A DNA stretch of 64,000 nucleotides from Bradyrhizobium lablabi (GCF_018131005.1 NZ_JAFCJK010000010.1:186001-250000); one strand, 5' to 3'. Shown: positions 7,895-17,105, counted from the stretch's first letter. The notes: generated by a model from the sequence alone, not told the origin. Numbers and translations: made by a program.

Positions 7895-9277
7895 CTATTT
7901 CGACGCAACCGCGCGCTGGCCGGTCGGCAGGGGAATGGCGGAACAAAAGACGTTGTCGGGATCGTAGAGTTGTTTGATCCTGACCAACCGTTCGATGTTG
8001 GGACCATAGCCTTCAGCAGCTCGGTCCATATCGTCGCCCCCCAGCAAGCTCGGATATCCGCCGGGAAGTGCCAGCGTGTCGAAGGCCCGCCGCGTGTCGC
8101 GGACCCACTGCTGGTGCCGGCGCTCTTCCGATAGATCCGATCGGTCGGACCACGAAGCGATGATTTCGATCATCACGTGGTCACGGCGAAGCCCGAATGC
8201 CGTCGCCTTGACCGGTACTCGGGTGGCTGCGCCCCTGAACTCGTGGGTAATGATTTTACATCCGGCCGACTCGGCCCTCGCCATGGCCTCGACAAGGACG
8301 TCTATCCCAGCCTCGTCGAGCGCCGGAAGCGAACACGTATCCACGAATGCCCGCTGCCCGTTCACGATATGCGCGTCGAGCACCGATATCGATGTACCGT
8401 AGCGAACCGTGCCCACCGTGTTGCTGAGCAACGTACCGAGTTCAAGCAAGGGTGCGATATGGCTGCCGCCCTGATCCTGAACGCCGCACCATGTTGGCAT
8501 CAGCAGGATCATCGGCGTGCCGTCCGGACGGACAACGGCGCTGACCTGAACTGTCAACTCGTCGGGCATGGAACGCGTCGCGTCGGCGAGGCGCTGCAGA
8601 ACCGTTTTGGCTTCCGAAAACGGATAAACAAGCGTGCCGAAGACGACGTTCGGTATCTCGTGCAAACGAATGCGCATTGTGGTCACGACGCCGAAGTTTC
8701 CGCCGCCACCACGCAATGCCCAGAATAAATCCTCTTCGCGGCCGCGTTCGGCGGTAACGATGCGCCCATCCGCCAGCACCACATCGGCGGCGAGGAGATT
8801 GTCGAGCGCAAGGCCGCAACGGCCAATGAGTGGTCCGTATCCGCCGCCCAAGGTGAGGCCGGCCATTCCGACCGTGCTACACGTGCCGGTCACGGCGGCC
8901 AAACCAAGCGGATCGGTTGTCGCTACGACGTCCGAAGCGCGTGCACTTCCCGAGATGCGCGCACTGCGACGGTCCGCGCTGACGACCACGTCCCTCATCT
9001 CGCTGAGGTCCAGCACGAGTCCGTCGCAGAGTGCGCGGCCGGTCCAGTCGTGTCCGCCGCCACGTACCGACAACGAAAGCCCGGCGGAACGCGCGGCTGC
9101 GATCGCGAGTTGAATGTCTTGGGGCGCTTGGCAGTGAACAACCATGCGCGGCATGGGGCCGACCGGCTTTGCCCAGATAGCCGTTGCTGCGCTGTACCGG
9201 TCGTCGCCCGGCCTTGAGACGCGGCCACGAAGTTGGCCGTTCAGTACACCCAGTGTGTCTTCGATCAAATCAGTCAT
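7895..9277 (-). CDS. Berberine-bridge-like FAD-dependent oxidoreductase
   Basis: 460 residues: N-terminal PCMH-type FAD-binding domain (about 40-210) and a C-terminal BBE segment (YDPDNVFCSAIPL near 445). The family's two covalent flavin attachment points are visible: His76 in VRGGGHDWTG and Cys133 in GTCSTVGMAGLTLGGGYG, so FAD is probably attached through both. Family members oxidise sugars, alkaloids and secondary-metabolite alcohols with oxygen. No signal peptide is evident. It is followed by the cupin gene in the same direction. The substrate cannot be told from sequence. Confidence 0.87.
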   Translation of the reverse strand: MTDLIEDTLGVLNGQLRGRVSRPGDDRYSAATAIWAKPVGPMPRMVVHCQAPQDIQLAIAAARSAGLSLSVRGGGHDWTGRALCDGLVLDLSEMRDVVVSADRRSARISGSARASDVVATTDPLGLAAVTGTCSTVGMAGLTLGGGYGPLIGRCGLALDNLLAADVVLADGRIVTAERGREEDLFWALRGGGGNFGVVTTMRIRLHEIPNVVFGTLVYPFSEAKTVLQRLADATRSMPDELTVQVSAVVRPDGTPMILLMPTWCGVQDQGGSHIAPLLELGTLLSNTVGTVRYGTSISVLDAHIVNGQRAFVDTCSLPALDEAGIDVLVEAMARAESAGCKIITHEFRGAATRVPVKATAFGLRRDHVMIEIIASWSDRSDLSEERRHQQWVRDTRRAFDTLALPGGYPSLLGGDDMDRAAEGYGPNIERLVRIKQLYDPDNVFCSAIPLPTGQRAVASK

Positions 9278-9951
9278 TGTTTTCCGGTCTCCGCGACCTG
9301 AAGCGCGATCAGATTAGGTTGAATCGTCATCGCGCTTTAGGTCCTTGTTTGAGCGTGATCTCCGCGCAAACGCTGCGCGTTTGTCGCGAGAAAAACCGCG
9401 ACACACTTTTCCGGATCATGCTCTAGCCTCGTTGAATGGGAATCCGTTGTTGCGCGGCCGCCCGAGATCTGCCGAAGAAGGCACCATCGGCCGCGGCGAT
9501 TGCTCGGCTTGGCTCCGTACCATTTGTCTCCGCGCCCGAGTGACCGCGTCGTGCGATCAGGTCGACGAGCTGGATGACGTGCATGGCGTCAAAGCCACCA
9601 CCGAGCTTGTGCAGATCGCGAAGAGCGCGAGCTTGGCGCGCAAACGATTGGACCAGCGCACGGCCATCGGCGAGGCGCCGCCGGATCGTCCGGGATGTCG
9701 GGGCGCCAGCAAGCAAAAGAGCTGCAAAATCGGCGGCCCGAGCCGGCAAGCAGGACTGATGTTCAGGCAATAGAAGACCTCCGCTAATCGATGCGAAGAA
9801 TCTGCCTTGCCTGCTACGATATTATCTCAACTGCGCAAAATGCGGTTACAGCCGTAGTGCGGGTCGCCGCACTCTTGTCGTCTTTGGGAACGGTTCAGCA
9901 CAGCATTTCGCCAAACGGAGTCGCACTGCCAGACATCGGCTGGTGTCGGCA
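9278..9951. other. Region without a recognisable gene
   Basis: Apart from the repeat at 9301-9426, this holds a 115-codon leftward open frame (9423-9770) and rightward alternatives. None has a recognisable family, a clear ribosome-binding site or convincing codon use. A decayed gene is possible. Confidence 0.5.
9301..9426. repeat. Composite palindromic repeat, family B
   Basis: Two nested palindromic units. The first has arms AAGCGCGAT/ATCGCGCTT (9301-9339). The second begins TTTGAGCGTGATC and ends TTTTCCGGATCATGCTCTAG, the family B ends seen again at 61652-61706, with an extra internal CGCAAACGCTGCGCGTTTG stem. It lies just upstream of the flavoprotein gene. Confidence 0.75.
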
Positions 9952-11100
9952 CTATCTTGCCAGCCTGAACTTTCCTCCCTCCACCTTGATGAGAAAGGCG
10001 GAGCGCTCGTCATAGCCGTTATGATCGGTGGAGCTCATCGTGGAGAGGCCGTTGTTCAGATAGACGTCCTTGCCTTGCTCCAGCTCGTCGCGCAGCGCGG
10101 CTCGGAATTCCGGCGTGCCGGGCTTGGCGGCCTTCAGCGCGTTCGGCGCCGCTTTCTTGAACAGTGCGATGGCATCCCACAAATGCGCGGCGAAGATGTT
10201 CGGCTTCTGCCCGTTCACCTTTTCGTAGGCTGAGACGAGTTCCTCGCGCACCTTCCGGAATGGATCGTTCGGCGGGAGATCGTCGGCGATGGTGAAGGCC
10301 TCCCCGGTGAACACGGCGCCTTCGACATTGGCGCCACCGAGCTTGATGAATTCTTCCGATGCGACACCGTGGGTCTGGAAGATCTTGCCTGAATAACCAC
10401 GTTCGCGAAGCGCCTCCTGCGGCAACACGGCAGGCGTGCCCGCGGAGGCGATAAACACCGCCTCCGGGTTGGTCCCTAGCACCTTGAGGGCCTGACCGGT
10501 GACGCTGGTGTCGGCGCGCGCGTAGACTTCGTGCGTTGTGACGGTCAGGCCCAGGGTCGGTGCGAGCCGGGAGATTTCCTTGTAATAGCCCTCGCCATAT
10601 CCATCCGATACGCCGATGTAGCCGAGAGTCTTGATCCCGGATTTCGCGATGTGCTTGAGGATCGCTCCTGCCATCAGATCGTCGTTGGGAACCACCTTGA
10701 ACGCCCATCGGCGGCGGTCGTCCATCGGCCGCACGATTGCCGTCGCCGCGGCGAGCGAAATGATCGGTGTTTTGGATTCCGCGGCGACGTCCAGCATCGG
10801 CATCGTCACCGGAGTGAGCGATGAGCCAATCAGAATGTCCACGCCGTCCTGGATCACCAGGCGTCGGGCGTTTTGAGTACCCTTGGTAGGGTCCGACTCG
10901 TCGTCGAGGGCCACGTAGACGATCTTTTGGCCCCCGATTTCCTGCGGAAGCGCAGCAACCGCTCGCATCTGGGGTTGACCGAGCGCCGAGCCCGGTCCGG
11001 AAGCGGACACGACGATGCCGACCTTGATGTCCGCATTGGCGTTCGGGGCTACGAGCATCGCGGTCGCGAACATCCAAAGTCCGGCAAGAGCCAGCTTCAT
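9952..11100 (-). CDS. Branched-chain amino-acid-type ABC solute-binding protein
   Basis: 382 residues. A signal peptide of about 24 residues (MKLALAGLWMFATAMLVAP, cleaved after NANA) is followed by a LivJ-type periplasmic binding fold starting DIKVGIVVSASGPGSALGQP. The ATG at 11100 is preceded by GGGAGGA at good spacing, which settles it against an upstream in-frame start. No permease or ATPase genes are adjacent in the window, so it is an orphan receptor or works with subunits elsewhere. Its position after the amidohydrolase/Rieske/ALDH genes suggests it captures the substrate of that pathway. Confidence 0.88.
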   Translation of the reverse strand: MKLALAGLWMFATAMLVAPNANADIKVGIVVSASGPGSALGQPQMRAVAALPQEIGGQKIVYVALDDESDPTKGTQNARRLVIQDGVDILIGSSLTPVTMPMLDVAAESKTPIISLAAATAIVRPMDDRRRWAFKVVPNDDLMAGAILKHIAKSGIKTLGYIGVSDGYGEGYYKEISRLAPTLGLTVTTHEVYARADTSVTGQALKVLGTNPEAVFIASAGTPAVLPQEALRERGYSGKIFQTHGVASEEFIKLGGANVEGAVFTGEAFTIADDLPPNDPFRKVREELVSAYEKVNGQKPNIFAAHLWDAIALFKKAAPNALKAAKPGTPEFRAALRDELEQGKDVYLNNGLSTMSSTDHNGYDERSAFLIKVEGGKFRLAR

Positions 11101-11232
11101 CGCAAATCCTCCCGGGCAGTTCTTTGTTGTGTGACGCGCGGCAGAAAATAGCCGCCACGTCAGCTTCGCATAGCCGATTCCGTGGAACACGTCTGTCCCT
11201 CGGATCAGGGACCTGGCCGGCTTTCGAATCGA

Positions 11233-12714
11233 TCAGCGCATGACGAAAGGATTGGCCGGCACATCCTGCGCAGTCGAAATCCAGACGCTCTTGGTTTCCA
11301 GATATTCGTAGACCGCGTCGATGCCGCTCTCGCGCCCCACACCCGAATGCTTCATGCCGCCGAACGGCATCATGTAACTGATGGCCCGATAAGTGTTCAC
11401 CCACACGGTTCCGGCGCGCAGCTGCTTCGGAACGCGCACGGCGCGCGCTAGATCGCGGGTCCAGATGCCCGCGGCAAGGCCGTAAATCGTGTCGTTGGCG
11501 ATACGAATTGCATCTTCCTCAGTGTCGAAGCTGATGATCGAGAGAACCGGCCCGAATACCTCCTCGCGCGCGATCCGCATGGTGTTATCGACGTCGGTGA
11601 AGATGGTCGGCTCGACGAACTGGCCGCCGATGATGCCTTTGCCGGACGCCGGCTTTCCGCCGAGCAAGCAGCGCGCTCCCTCCGCTTTCGCAACGTCGAT
11701 ATAATCGAGCACCTTCTTGTACTGCGCGGGCGTGGTGATCGGGCCGATATTGGTGTCCGGCTGCATCGGATCGCCGATCCTGGCGGACCGCGCGAGCTCC
11801 AAAAGTCGAGCCACGAACTTGTCCTTGATCGAGCTCTGCACAAGCAGGCGCGATCCGGCGATGCACGTCTGGCCCGTCGCGGCGAAGATGCCGGAAACAG
11901 CGCCGGCCGCGGCAGCGCCCAGATCGGCATCCTCGAAGACGATGTTGGGGGACTTTCCGCCCAGCTCGAGCGACACCCGCTTCAGGCTGCGCGCGGCGGT
12001 CTCGTAGACCTTCGCGCCCGTGGCATCCGACCCCGTAAAGGTGATCTTGGCGACGCCGGGATGCGAGATCAACTCGCTGCCGATCTCGGGCCCGAACCCC
12101 GTGACCACGTTGAAGATGCCATCGGGAATCCCGGCCTCCTTGGTCAAGGCAGCGAACTCCAGCGTGCTGGCAGAAGTGAATTCCGACGGCTTGACGACGA
12201 CGGCACAGCCGGCGGCGAGCGCCGCGGCGCATTTCCAGGCGACGAACAGCAGCGGCGAATTCCAGGCAGTGAGCGCCGCGACGACGCCGACAGGCTCATG
12301 CGTCGTGTAGGCAAAGGTCTCGGCCTTGTCGATCGGCACAAGCCCGCCTTCCAGCTTGTCGACGAGCCCGCCGTAGTACCACCACCACTCTGGATGGTAC
12401 CGGAGCTGGCCCAGCATCTCAGCCATGAGCTTGCCGTTGTCGCGCACCTCGATCTCGGCGAGACGCTCTGCGTTCGCGGCGACGAGATCGCCGAGCTTGC
12501 GCATCACCTTGCCGCGCGCCGACGCCGTCATTTTCGACCAGGGACCACGCCACATCGCTTCATTGGCCGCCTTCACGGCCCTGTCGGCATCGGCTTTGGA
12601 GCCGCGCGGAATCTTCGCCCAGGGCTCACCGCGATAGGGGTCGATCGAATCGAACCACTCGCCGTTGGCGGGGTCGACGTATTGGCCGCCAATGTAAAGC
12701 TGATAAGTCTTCAC
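11233..12714 (-). CDS. NAD(P)-dependent aldehyde dehydrogenase
   Basis: 493 residues of the classical ALDH superfamily, oxidising an aldehyde to its carboxylate. Catalytic elements are visible: Asn152 (AWNSP), Lys175 (VVKPSE), Glu250 (LELGGKSPN) and nucleophile Cys284 (GQTCIAGSRL). The start is taken as GTG at 12714 because GGAGGG lies 4 bases upstream; the GTG at 12726 is part of that ribosome-binding region. It follows the Rieske gene by 15 bp, indicating cotranscription. The aldehyde is presumably an intermediate of the local pathway. Confidence 0.9.
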   Translation of the reverse strand: MKTYQLYIGGQYVDPANGEWFDSIDPYRGEPWAKIPRGSKADADRAVKAANEAMWRGPWSKMTASARGKVMRKLGDLVAANAERLAEIEVRDNGKLMAEMLGQLRYHPEWWWYYGGLVDKLEGGLVPIDKAETFAYTTHEPVGVVAALTAWNSPLLFVAWKCAAALAAGCAVVVKPSEFTSASTLEFAALTKEAGIPDGIFNVVTGFGPEIGSELISHPGVAKITFTGSDATGAKVYETAARSLKRVSLELGGKSPNIVFEDADLGAAAAGAVSGIFAATGQTCIAGSRLLVQSSIKDKFVARLLELARSARIGDPMQPDTNIGPITTPAQYKKVLDYIDVAKAEGARCLLGGKPASGKGIIGGQFVEPTIFTDVDNTMRIAREEVFGPVLSIISFDTEEDAIRIANDTIYGLAAGIWTRDLARAVRVPKQLRAGTVWVNTYRAISYMMPFGGMKHSGVGRESGIDAVYEYLETKSVWISTAQDVPANPFVMR

Positions 12715-12729
12715 GATACCCTCCACGCC

Positions 12730-13143
12730 TTACACTTCGACAATCACGTAATTGTCCTCGACATGCACCGGAAATGTCTCCGCCACGTACGGCCCCTTTT
12801 GCAGCTCCGCGCCGCTCTCGACCGCGACCGGGTAGGAGCGGATCTTGAAGCGCTTCGGATCGAACCAGGACTGGCCGTTGCGAATGTCGAATTCCCAGCC
12901 GTGCCATGGACAACGCAGCATTTCGCCGATGCGTTCGCGGTGGTAGACACCGGGCTCCGGCGAGGTCAGGCGCGCGACGCAGGCCGCCTTCTCGAGCGGA
13001 GCGCCCTCATGCGGGCAGCGATTGAGCAGCGCGAAGAATTCGCCGTTGACGTGGAACACGACAATGTCGCGCCCCTCGACGCCGACGACCTTGTTGCCCC
13101 CCGAAGGGATATCGCTGGTGCACGCGACGATGTGACGGGCCAT
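12730..13143 (-). CDS. Rieske [2Fe-2S] ferredoxin
   Basis: 137 residues with one Rieske domain. Cluster ligands are Cys43 and His45 (CPHEGAPL) and Cys78 and His81 (CPWHGWEF). No oxygenase catalytic domain is attached, so it looks like the electron-transfer component of a ring-hydroxylating or similar oxygenase. No oxygenase large subunit is present nearby, which leaves its partner unknown. It lies between an amidohydrolase gene and the ALDH gene in the same direction. Confidence 0.88.
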   Translation of the reverse strand: MARHIVACTSDIPSGGNKVVGVEGRDIVVFHVNGEFFALLNRCPHEGAPLEKAACVARLTSPEPGVYHRERIGEMLRCPWHGWEFDIRNGQSWFDPKRFKIRSYPVAVESGAELQKGPYVAETFPVHVEDNYVIVEV

Positions 13144-13152
13144 TGTATTCCT

Positions 13153-13220
13153 TGTAGCGTCTGCAAGCGAAGTGGACTCCGGTTCGCGTAAAGAAACCGC
13201 GTCAAAACAAGAATCAGAAC
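13153..13220 (-). repeat. Family A palindromic repeat, truncated copy 2
   Basis: It matches the element at 369-470 in the same orientation from TAGCGTCTGCAAGCGAAGTGG to AAAACAAGAATCAGAACC. It overlaps the last two codons and the stop of the upstream amidohydrolase gene, so the repeat supplies that stop codon. Confidence 0.75.
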
Positions 13221-14326
13221 CTGTACACCGCGCGGGCGTTGCTGTTGAAGATCTTGCGCCGTTCGGCCTCGGTCAGCGGCGTCTTGAACGCGTAACGTGC
13301 GTCGTCATAATCCCAGTGCGGATAATCCGACGAGAACAACAGCCGTTCGATGCCGACCCATTCGATCAGCGAGCGCAGATGCCTCGCCTCATCCGGCTCG
13401 TCGATCGGCTGCGTCGTGAACCAGAAATGCTCCTTCACATATTCGGACGGCTTGCGCTTCAAATGCGGCACCTCGCTGCGGAAGTGCTCGAAATGCTGAT
13501 CCATCCGCCACATCGCCGAAGGGATCCAGCCGAAGCCGCCCTCGATGAACACGATCTTCAGCTGCGGAAAGCGCTCGGGGATGCCTTCGAGCACCAGGCT
13601 CGCAAGCTGCGAGGCCACCGTGTGCGCGTTCGACTGATGTTCCTCGCAATAATAGGACGGCCAACCGCCGCCGGTCGGCGCGTGCCCGCCATAGCCGCCG
13701 ACATGGAGGCCGAGCGGCAACCCAAGCTCCTGGGCGCGCGCGTAGATCGGCCAGTAGCGGCGGCGCCCGAGCGGCTCGTTGGCGCGCGGCGAGACGTTGA
13801 TCTGGATGTATTCGCCGATCTTGGCGCAGCGATCGATTTCGGCGATGCCAAGCTGCGTATCATCCTGCCCGACCAGGATCGAGGCCTTCAGCCGCGGATC
13901 GCGGTGCGACCAGAAGGCGAGCTGCCAGTCGTTGATGGCGCGCTGGATCGCGGCGCCGAACTCGAGATTCTGCTGCGAGAAGATGAAGAGGTCGAGCACC
14001 TGCAGGATTCCGAACTCGACGTCGAAGGGATCGAGATGCTGCTTGCGCATGAAATCGAGGTCGGAGCCCGGCGGCCCACCGGTCGGCGGCCAGGCGTCGC
14101 GCCGCGCGATCAAGGGCGAGGAACGCGGATAGGGCGTGGTGCCGATGTAAGGCGTGCGCAGGTGGCTGCCATATTCCTTCAAATGCTGCTGCCAGCGCTT
14201 CGGCAGGAATTCGTTGAGGTCGCTGAGCGCGTGGATGCTCGGATGGACGTCGCAATCGATGATCTTGAGCCGCGTCGCGGCGGTGTTCTCCTGCTCGAGG
14301 ATGGGGCGGTCGATGACCTCACTCAT
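13214..14326 (-). CDS. Amidohydrolase-2 (ACMSD-type) family enzyme, second of pair
   Basis: 370 residues of the TIM-barrel amidohydrolase-2 family, which includes metal-dependent hydrolases and decarboxylases such as aminocarboxymuconate semialdehyde decarboxylase. Metal-site motifs are IDCDVHP near the N-terminus, GLHVGG mid-protein and SSDYPHWD near the C-terminus. The ATG at 14326 has GGAGGA upstream and starts 16 bp after the preceding paralogue ends. Its stop codon lies inside a family A repeat, so the original C-terminus may have been altered. The substrate is unknown; an aromatic or ring-cleavage acid is plausible. Confidence 0.85.
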   Translation of the reverse strand: MSEVIDRPILEQENTAATRLKIIDCDVHPSIHALSDLNEFLPKRWQQHLKEYGSHLRTPYIGTTPYPRSSPLIARRDAWPPTGGPPGSDLDFMRKQHLDPFDVEFGILQVLDLFIFSQQNLEFGAAIQRAINDWQLAFWSHRDPRLKASILVGQDDTQLGIAEIDRCAKIGEYIQINVSPRANEPLGRRRYWPIYARAQELGLPLGLHVGGYGGHAPTGGGWPSYYCEEHQSNAHTVASQLASLVLEGIPERFPQLKIVFIEGGFGWIPSAMWRMDQHFEHFRSEVPHLKRKPSEYVKEHFWFTTQPIDEPDEARHLRSLIEWVGIERLLFSSDYPHWDYDDARYAFKTPLTEAERRKIFNSNARAVYRF

Positions 14327-14342
14327 GCGATCCTCCGTTGAC

Positions 14343-15407
14343 TCACGAATCAAGTTTCAGACGCGGAAACGTCTCCAGCGGGTTGTCTTCGCACATCCGC
14401 GCAACGATGCTCTCGGGCAGATGCGGCGGGATCGGGTCGTCGCCGTCGAACTGCCAGTGCGGATAATCGGACGCAAACAGGAACATCCTGTCCGAGCCGA
14501 TCTGGTCGATCACGTCCGCAACATCGGTTGCGTCGGGCGGACCGTCAAACGGCTGCATGGTGACGCGAAAGTGGTCGCGGATGATCGCGGCCGGCTCGCG
14601 CTCGACCCAGGGCACCTCGACGCGCACGCCGCGCCAGGTCTTGTTGGCGCGCCACATGAAGGCGGGCAGCCAGCTCACGCCCGATTCCATCAGCACGATC
14701 TTCAGATCGGGGAATTTGCCGAACACGCCCTCATAGATCAGGCTCAGCGTCTGCGCCTGGAACGCCTGCGCCTCGGCAAGATAATATTCGTAGCGGTAGG
14801 ACGGCCAGCCGATCGAACTCGGCGCGGTCCGGTAAGCGCTGCCGGCATGAATCGCAATCGGCAGCTTGTACTTCTCCGCGACCTGGTAGATCGGCCAGTG
14901 GTGCCGCCGTCCCAGCAGCGTCTCGCCTTGCGCCAGCACCAGCACCGAGACGAAGCGGTGGTCGCTCGCCCTGCGCTCGATCTCCTCGACCGCGAGATCC
15001 GGCGCCTGGATCGGCACCACGATGGACGCGCGCAGCCGCTTGTCCTTTGACAGCCATTCGGCAGCGATCCAGTCGTTGATCGCCTTGCAGAAGCCCGCCG
15101 CCATATAGGGATCGAACACCGCCTGCGCGCCGTAGACCACGTTGCAGATCGCGTGGCTGGCGCCGAGCTGATCGAATGCGCCGCGCTGCACCATGGCAAG
15201 ATCGCTGCCCGGCTTGCGGCCATCGGCCGGCCGCCAGTCGGCGCGGCCGCAGAACTGCATCGACGGCGGATAGGAATTGAGATCGAGTCCATCGATCGCG
15301 CGACTCACGACCTGCTCCTTCCAGTGGTCGTCGAGATAGGGCAGCAACGTGGTGCGCGTTCCTCCAACCGCCGGATGGATGTCGCAGTCGATGCGCTTGG
15401 CCGCCAT
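14343..15407 (-). CDS. Amidohydrolase-2 (ACMSD-type) family enzyme, first of pair
   Basis: 354 residues, paralogous to the next gene. Motifs are IDCDIHP at residues 6-12, AIHAGS mid-protein and FASDYPHW near the C-terminus, giving the metal-binding His/Asp set of the amidohydrolase-2 family. It is the first gene of a five-gene leftward run (two amidohydrolases, Rieske ferredoxin, ALDH, solute-binding protein). The divergence between the paralogues suggests two successive steps or a heteromer rather than a recent duplication. Confidence 0.85.
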   Translation of the reverse strand: MAAKRIDCDIHPAVGGTRTTLLPYLDDHWKEQVVSRAIDGLDLNSYPPSMQFCGRADWRPADGRKPGSDLAMVQRGAFDQLGASHAICNVVYGAQAVFDPYMAAGFCKAINDWIAAEWLSKDKRLRASIVVPIQAPDLAVEEIERRASDHRFVSVLVLAQGETLLGRRHHWPIYQVAEKYKLPIAIHAGSAYRTAPSSIGWPSYRYEYYLAEAQAFQAQTLSLIYEGVFGKFPDLKIVLMESGVSWLPAFMWRANKTWRGVRVEVPWVEREPAAIIRDHFRVTMQPFDGPPDATDVADVIDQIGSDRMFLFASDYPHWQFDGDDPIPPHLPESIVARMCEDNPLETFPRLKLDS

Positions 15408-15613
15408 GGCGTTCCTCGGGTCTTGGTCTTGGTCGTTGGCGGCATCGCGGCCGCAAGCGCGACTGTGACGCCGATGGCCCGATCCCGCAAGCCAATAGGC
15501 GCAGGGCCGGTCTGCTTTGCCGGCGTACCGACCGCGCCGGGTATCGTCTTCAAGACGACTCGGGTATCAATCGCCGGCAGGTTGGAAGAAGCACGGGGAA
15601 ATAGCCAGGGCCG

Positions 15614-15946
15614 ATGGCTGACGTGATCTACAAGCGCTGCTACTTCGATTGGGGCGGACGGTGCGCCTATTGCGGCTTCATATTGCAGCGACAGAAGACG
15701 CTGGGAAAGACCAAGGGCAGCATCGACCATTTCATCCCTCTGTCAAAGGGCGGCCGGAACGCGAGATGCAACCGCGTGCTGGCCTGCTATCCGTGCAATC
15801 TCGCCAAGAACGACACCGATCCGCGCGAGACCAATCAATGGCCGCACGTTGAACAGCGGCTTGCCGAGATTGCCGCGTCGCCGATCATCAGTCATCGGCA
15901 GCTCAAGCGGCTTCTTCCCGAATTGACCAGGCAGCTCGGCGGCTAG
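15614..15946 (+). CDS. HNH endonuclease-family protein
   Basis: 110 residues built around an HNH fold: CAYC (Cys17, Cys20), the SIDHFIPLSKGG block with Asp38-His39, Asn53, and CYPCN (Cys58, Cys61). It is a stand-alone small nuclease domain without a recombinase or methylase partner. A family A repeat follows directly after the stop. It could be a housekeeping DNA-damage nuclease or a leftover of a mobile element; nothing else mobile is visible beside it. Confidence 0.8.
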   Translation: MADVIYKRCYFDWGGRCAYCGFILQRQKTLGKTKGSIDHFIPLSKGGRNARCNRVLACYPCNLAKNDTDPRETNQWPHVEQRLAEIAASPIISHRQLKRLLPELTRQLGG

Positions 15947-15949
15947 CGC

Positions 15950-16036
15950 ACGATTCTGCTCGAATCAGAACCGAGGCTCTGGATTCCAGTTTTTCTTGGC
16001 GCGAAGCGGCGTCCACTGCGCTCGAAGACGCTATGA
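15950..16036 (+). repeat. Family A palindromic repeat, copy 3
   Basis: Begins with a degenerate GATTCTGCTCGAATCAGAACC palindrome, then the GAGGCTCTGGATTC and GCGAAGCGGCGTCCA blocks, ending GAAGACGCTATGAGG. Same orientation as the 41.2-kb copy. It starts 3 bp after the HNH gene. Confidence 0.75.
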
Positions 16037-16169
16037 GGCGCGGCCGGACCCGAGCCGATAGCCCCTACCCCTTTTGCGCCAAAACCATCGCGGTCACGTC
16101 CTTCATTCCATGATATGGTTCCTTCGGCCTCATGATGCAATCGGCCACGCGCTTTGCCGAGAGGGAGAG

Positions 16170-17105
16170 ATGCGAATCGCGATCTTCGGGACGGGAGGTG
16201 CTGGCGGGTATTTTGGCGCGCAACTTGCGCTCGCCGGCGAGCAGGTTGTCTTCATTGCGAGGGGCGATCATCTTCGCGCGCTGAAGGCGACCGGTCTGCG
16301 TCTCGAGACGCCGGCGGGCGAAACTATCGTACGAGCAGTCGCAACCGACAATCCCGCGGAGATAGGCCATGTCGACGCGATTCTTGTCGGCGTGAAGGCC
16401 TGGCAGGTGACCGACGCCGCCAACGCGATGCGTCCCCTGGTCGGGCCCGATACCGTTATCGTACCCTTGCAGAACGGTGTCGAGGCCGCGACCGAACTTG
16501 CCGCCGTATTCGGCTCCAACACGCTGGGCGGTCTGTGCGGAACCTTGAGCCTTATTGCAGGGCCCGGCCATATCCGGAATGTCGGGGGACAGAATTTCAT
16601 CAAGTTCGGCGAGCTCGACAACAAGTCGTCCGATCGCGTTGAACGCCTGCGGCAATGCCTCGTCGGTGCAAAGGTGCCCGTGGAGGTGCCCGCCGATATC
16701 GTCAAGGCGTTGTGGAACAAGTTCTTGATGGTGACGTCATTTGGCGGGGTCGGCGCGATCACGAGAGCTCCGATTGGCGTGACACGCGCCATTCCCGAGA
16801 CCCGAAGGCTGCTGGAGCAATGCTTGCAGGAGACCCTGGCCGTGGCGAAGGCGCGCAACGTGCCGATGGCGGATAGTGCGGTAACCGACACGATGAAGTT
16901 CTACGACACCGTGCCTGCGAACGGCACGACGTCGCTGCAGCGCGACATCGCGGACGGGAAAATGACCGAACTGGAGTACTGGAATGGCGCAGTTGTGCGT
17001 CTCGGCCGCGAAGTCGACGTGCCGACGCCGACGCATCGATTCATCTACGACTGCTTGCTACCTCTGGAATTGCGCGCACGTGGGAAGATCGACTTTCCGG
17101 GTTGA
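16170..17105 (+). CDS. panE: 2-dehydropantoate 2-reductase family enzyme
   Basis: 311 residues. The N-terminal Rossmann motif is IFGTGGAGGYFGAQLA (residues 4-19). The conserved K of the ketopantoate reductase family is seen as VKAWQ, and a C-terminal helical domain with LWNKFLMV follows. Family members reduce 2-dehydropantoate to pantoate with NADPH in coenzyme A synthesis, but many paralogues act on other 2-oxo acids. The ATG at 16170 follows GAGGGAGA. It is monocistronic here, so the symbol is tentative; another distant family member lies at 27642-28706. Confidence 0.75.
   Translation: MRIAIFGTGGAGGYFGAQLALAGEQVVFIARGDHLRALKATGLRLETPAGETIVRAVATDNPAEIGHVDAILVGVKAWQVTDAANAMRPLVGPDTVIVPLQNGVEAATELAAVFGSNTLGGLCGTLSLIAGPGHIRNVGGQNFIKFGELDNKSSDRVERLRQCLVGAKVPVEVPADIVKALWNKFLMVTSFGGVGAITRAPIGVTRAIPETRRLLEQCLQETLAVAKARNVPMADSAVTDTMKFYDTVPANGTTSLQRDIADGKMTELEYWNGAVVRLGREVDVPTPTHRFIYDCLLPLELRARGKIDFPG

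Noticed and set aside
10019..11404. A 461-codon frame overlapping the solute-binding protein gene on the same strand
   Set aside because: Out-of-frame reading of a GC-rich gene; product is Arg/Gly-rich without a fold, while the other frame gives a clear signal peptide and LivJ-type domain.
16170..17105. Panthothenate operon containing panE
   Set aside because: No panB, panC or panD neighbours; the gene stands alone, so only the enzyme family is claimed.
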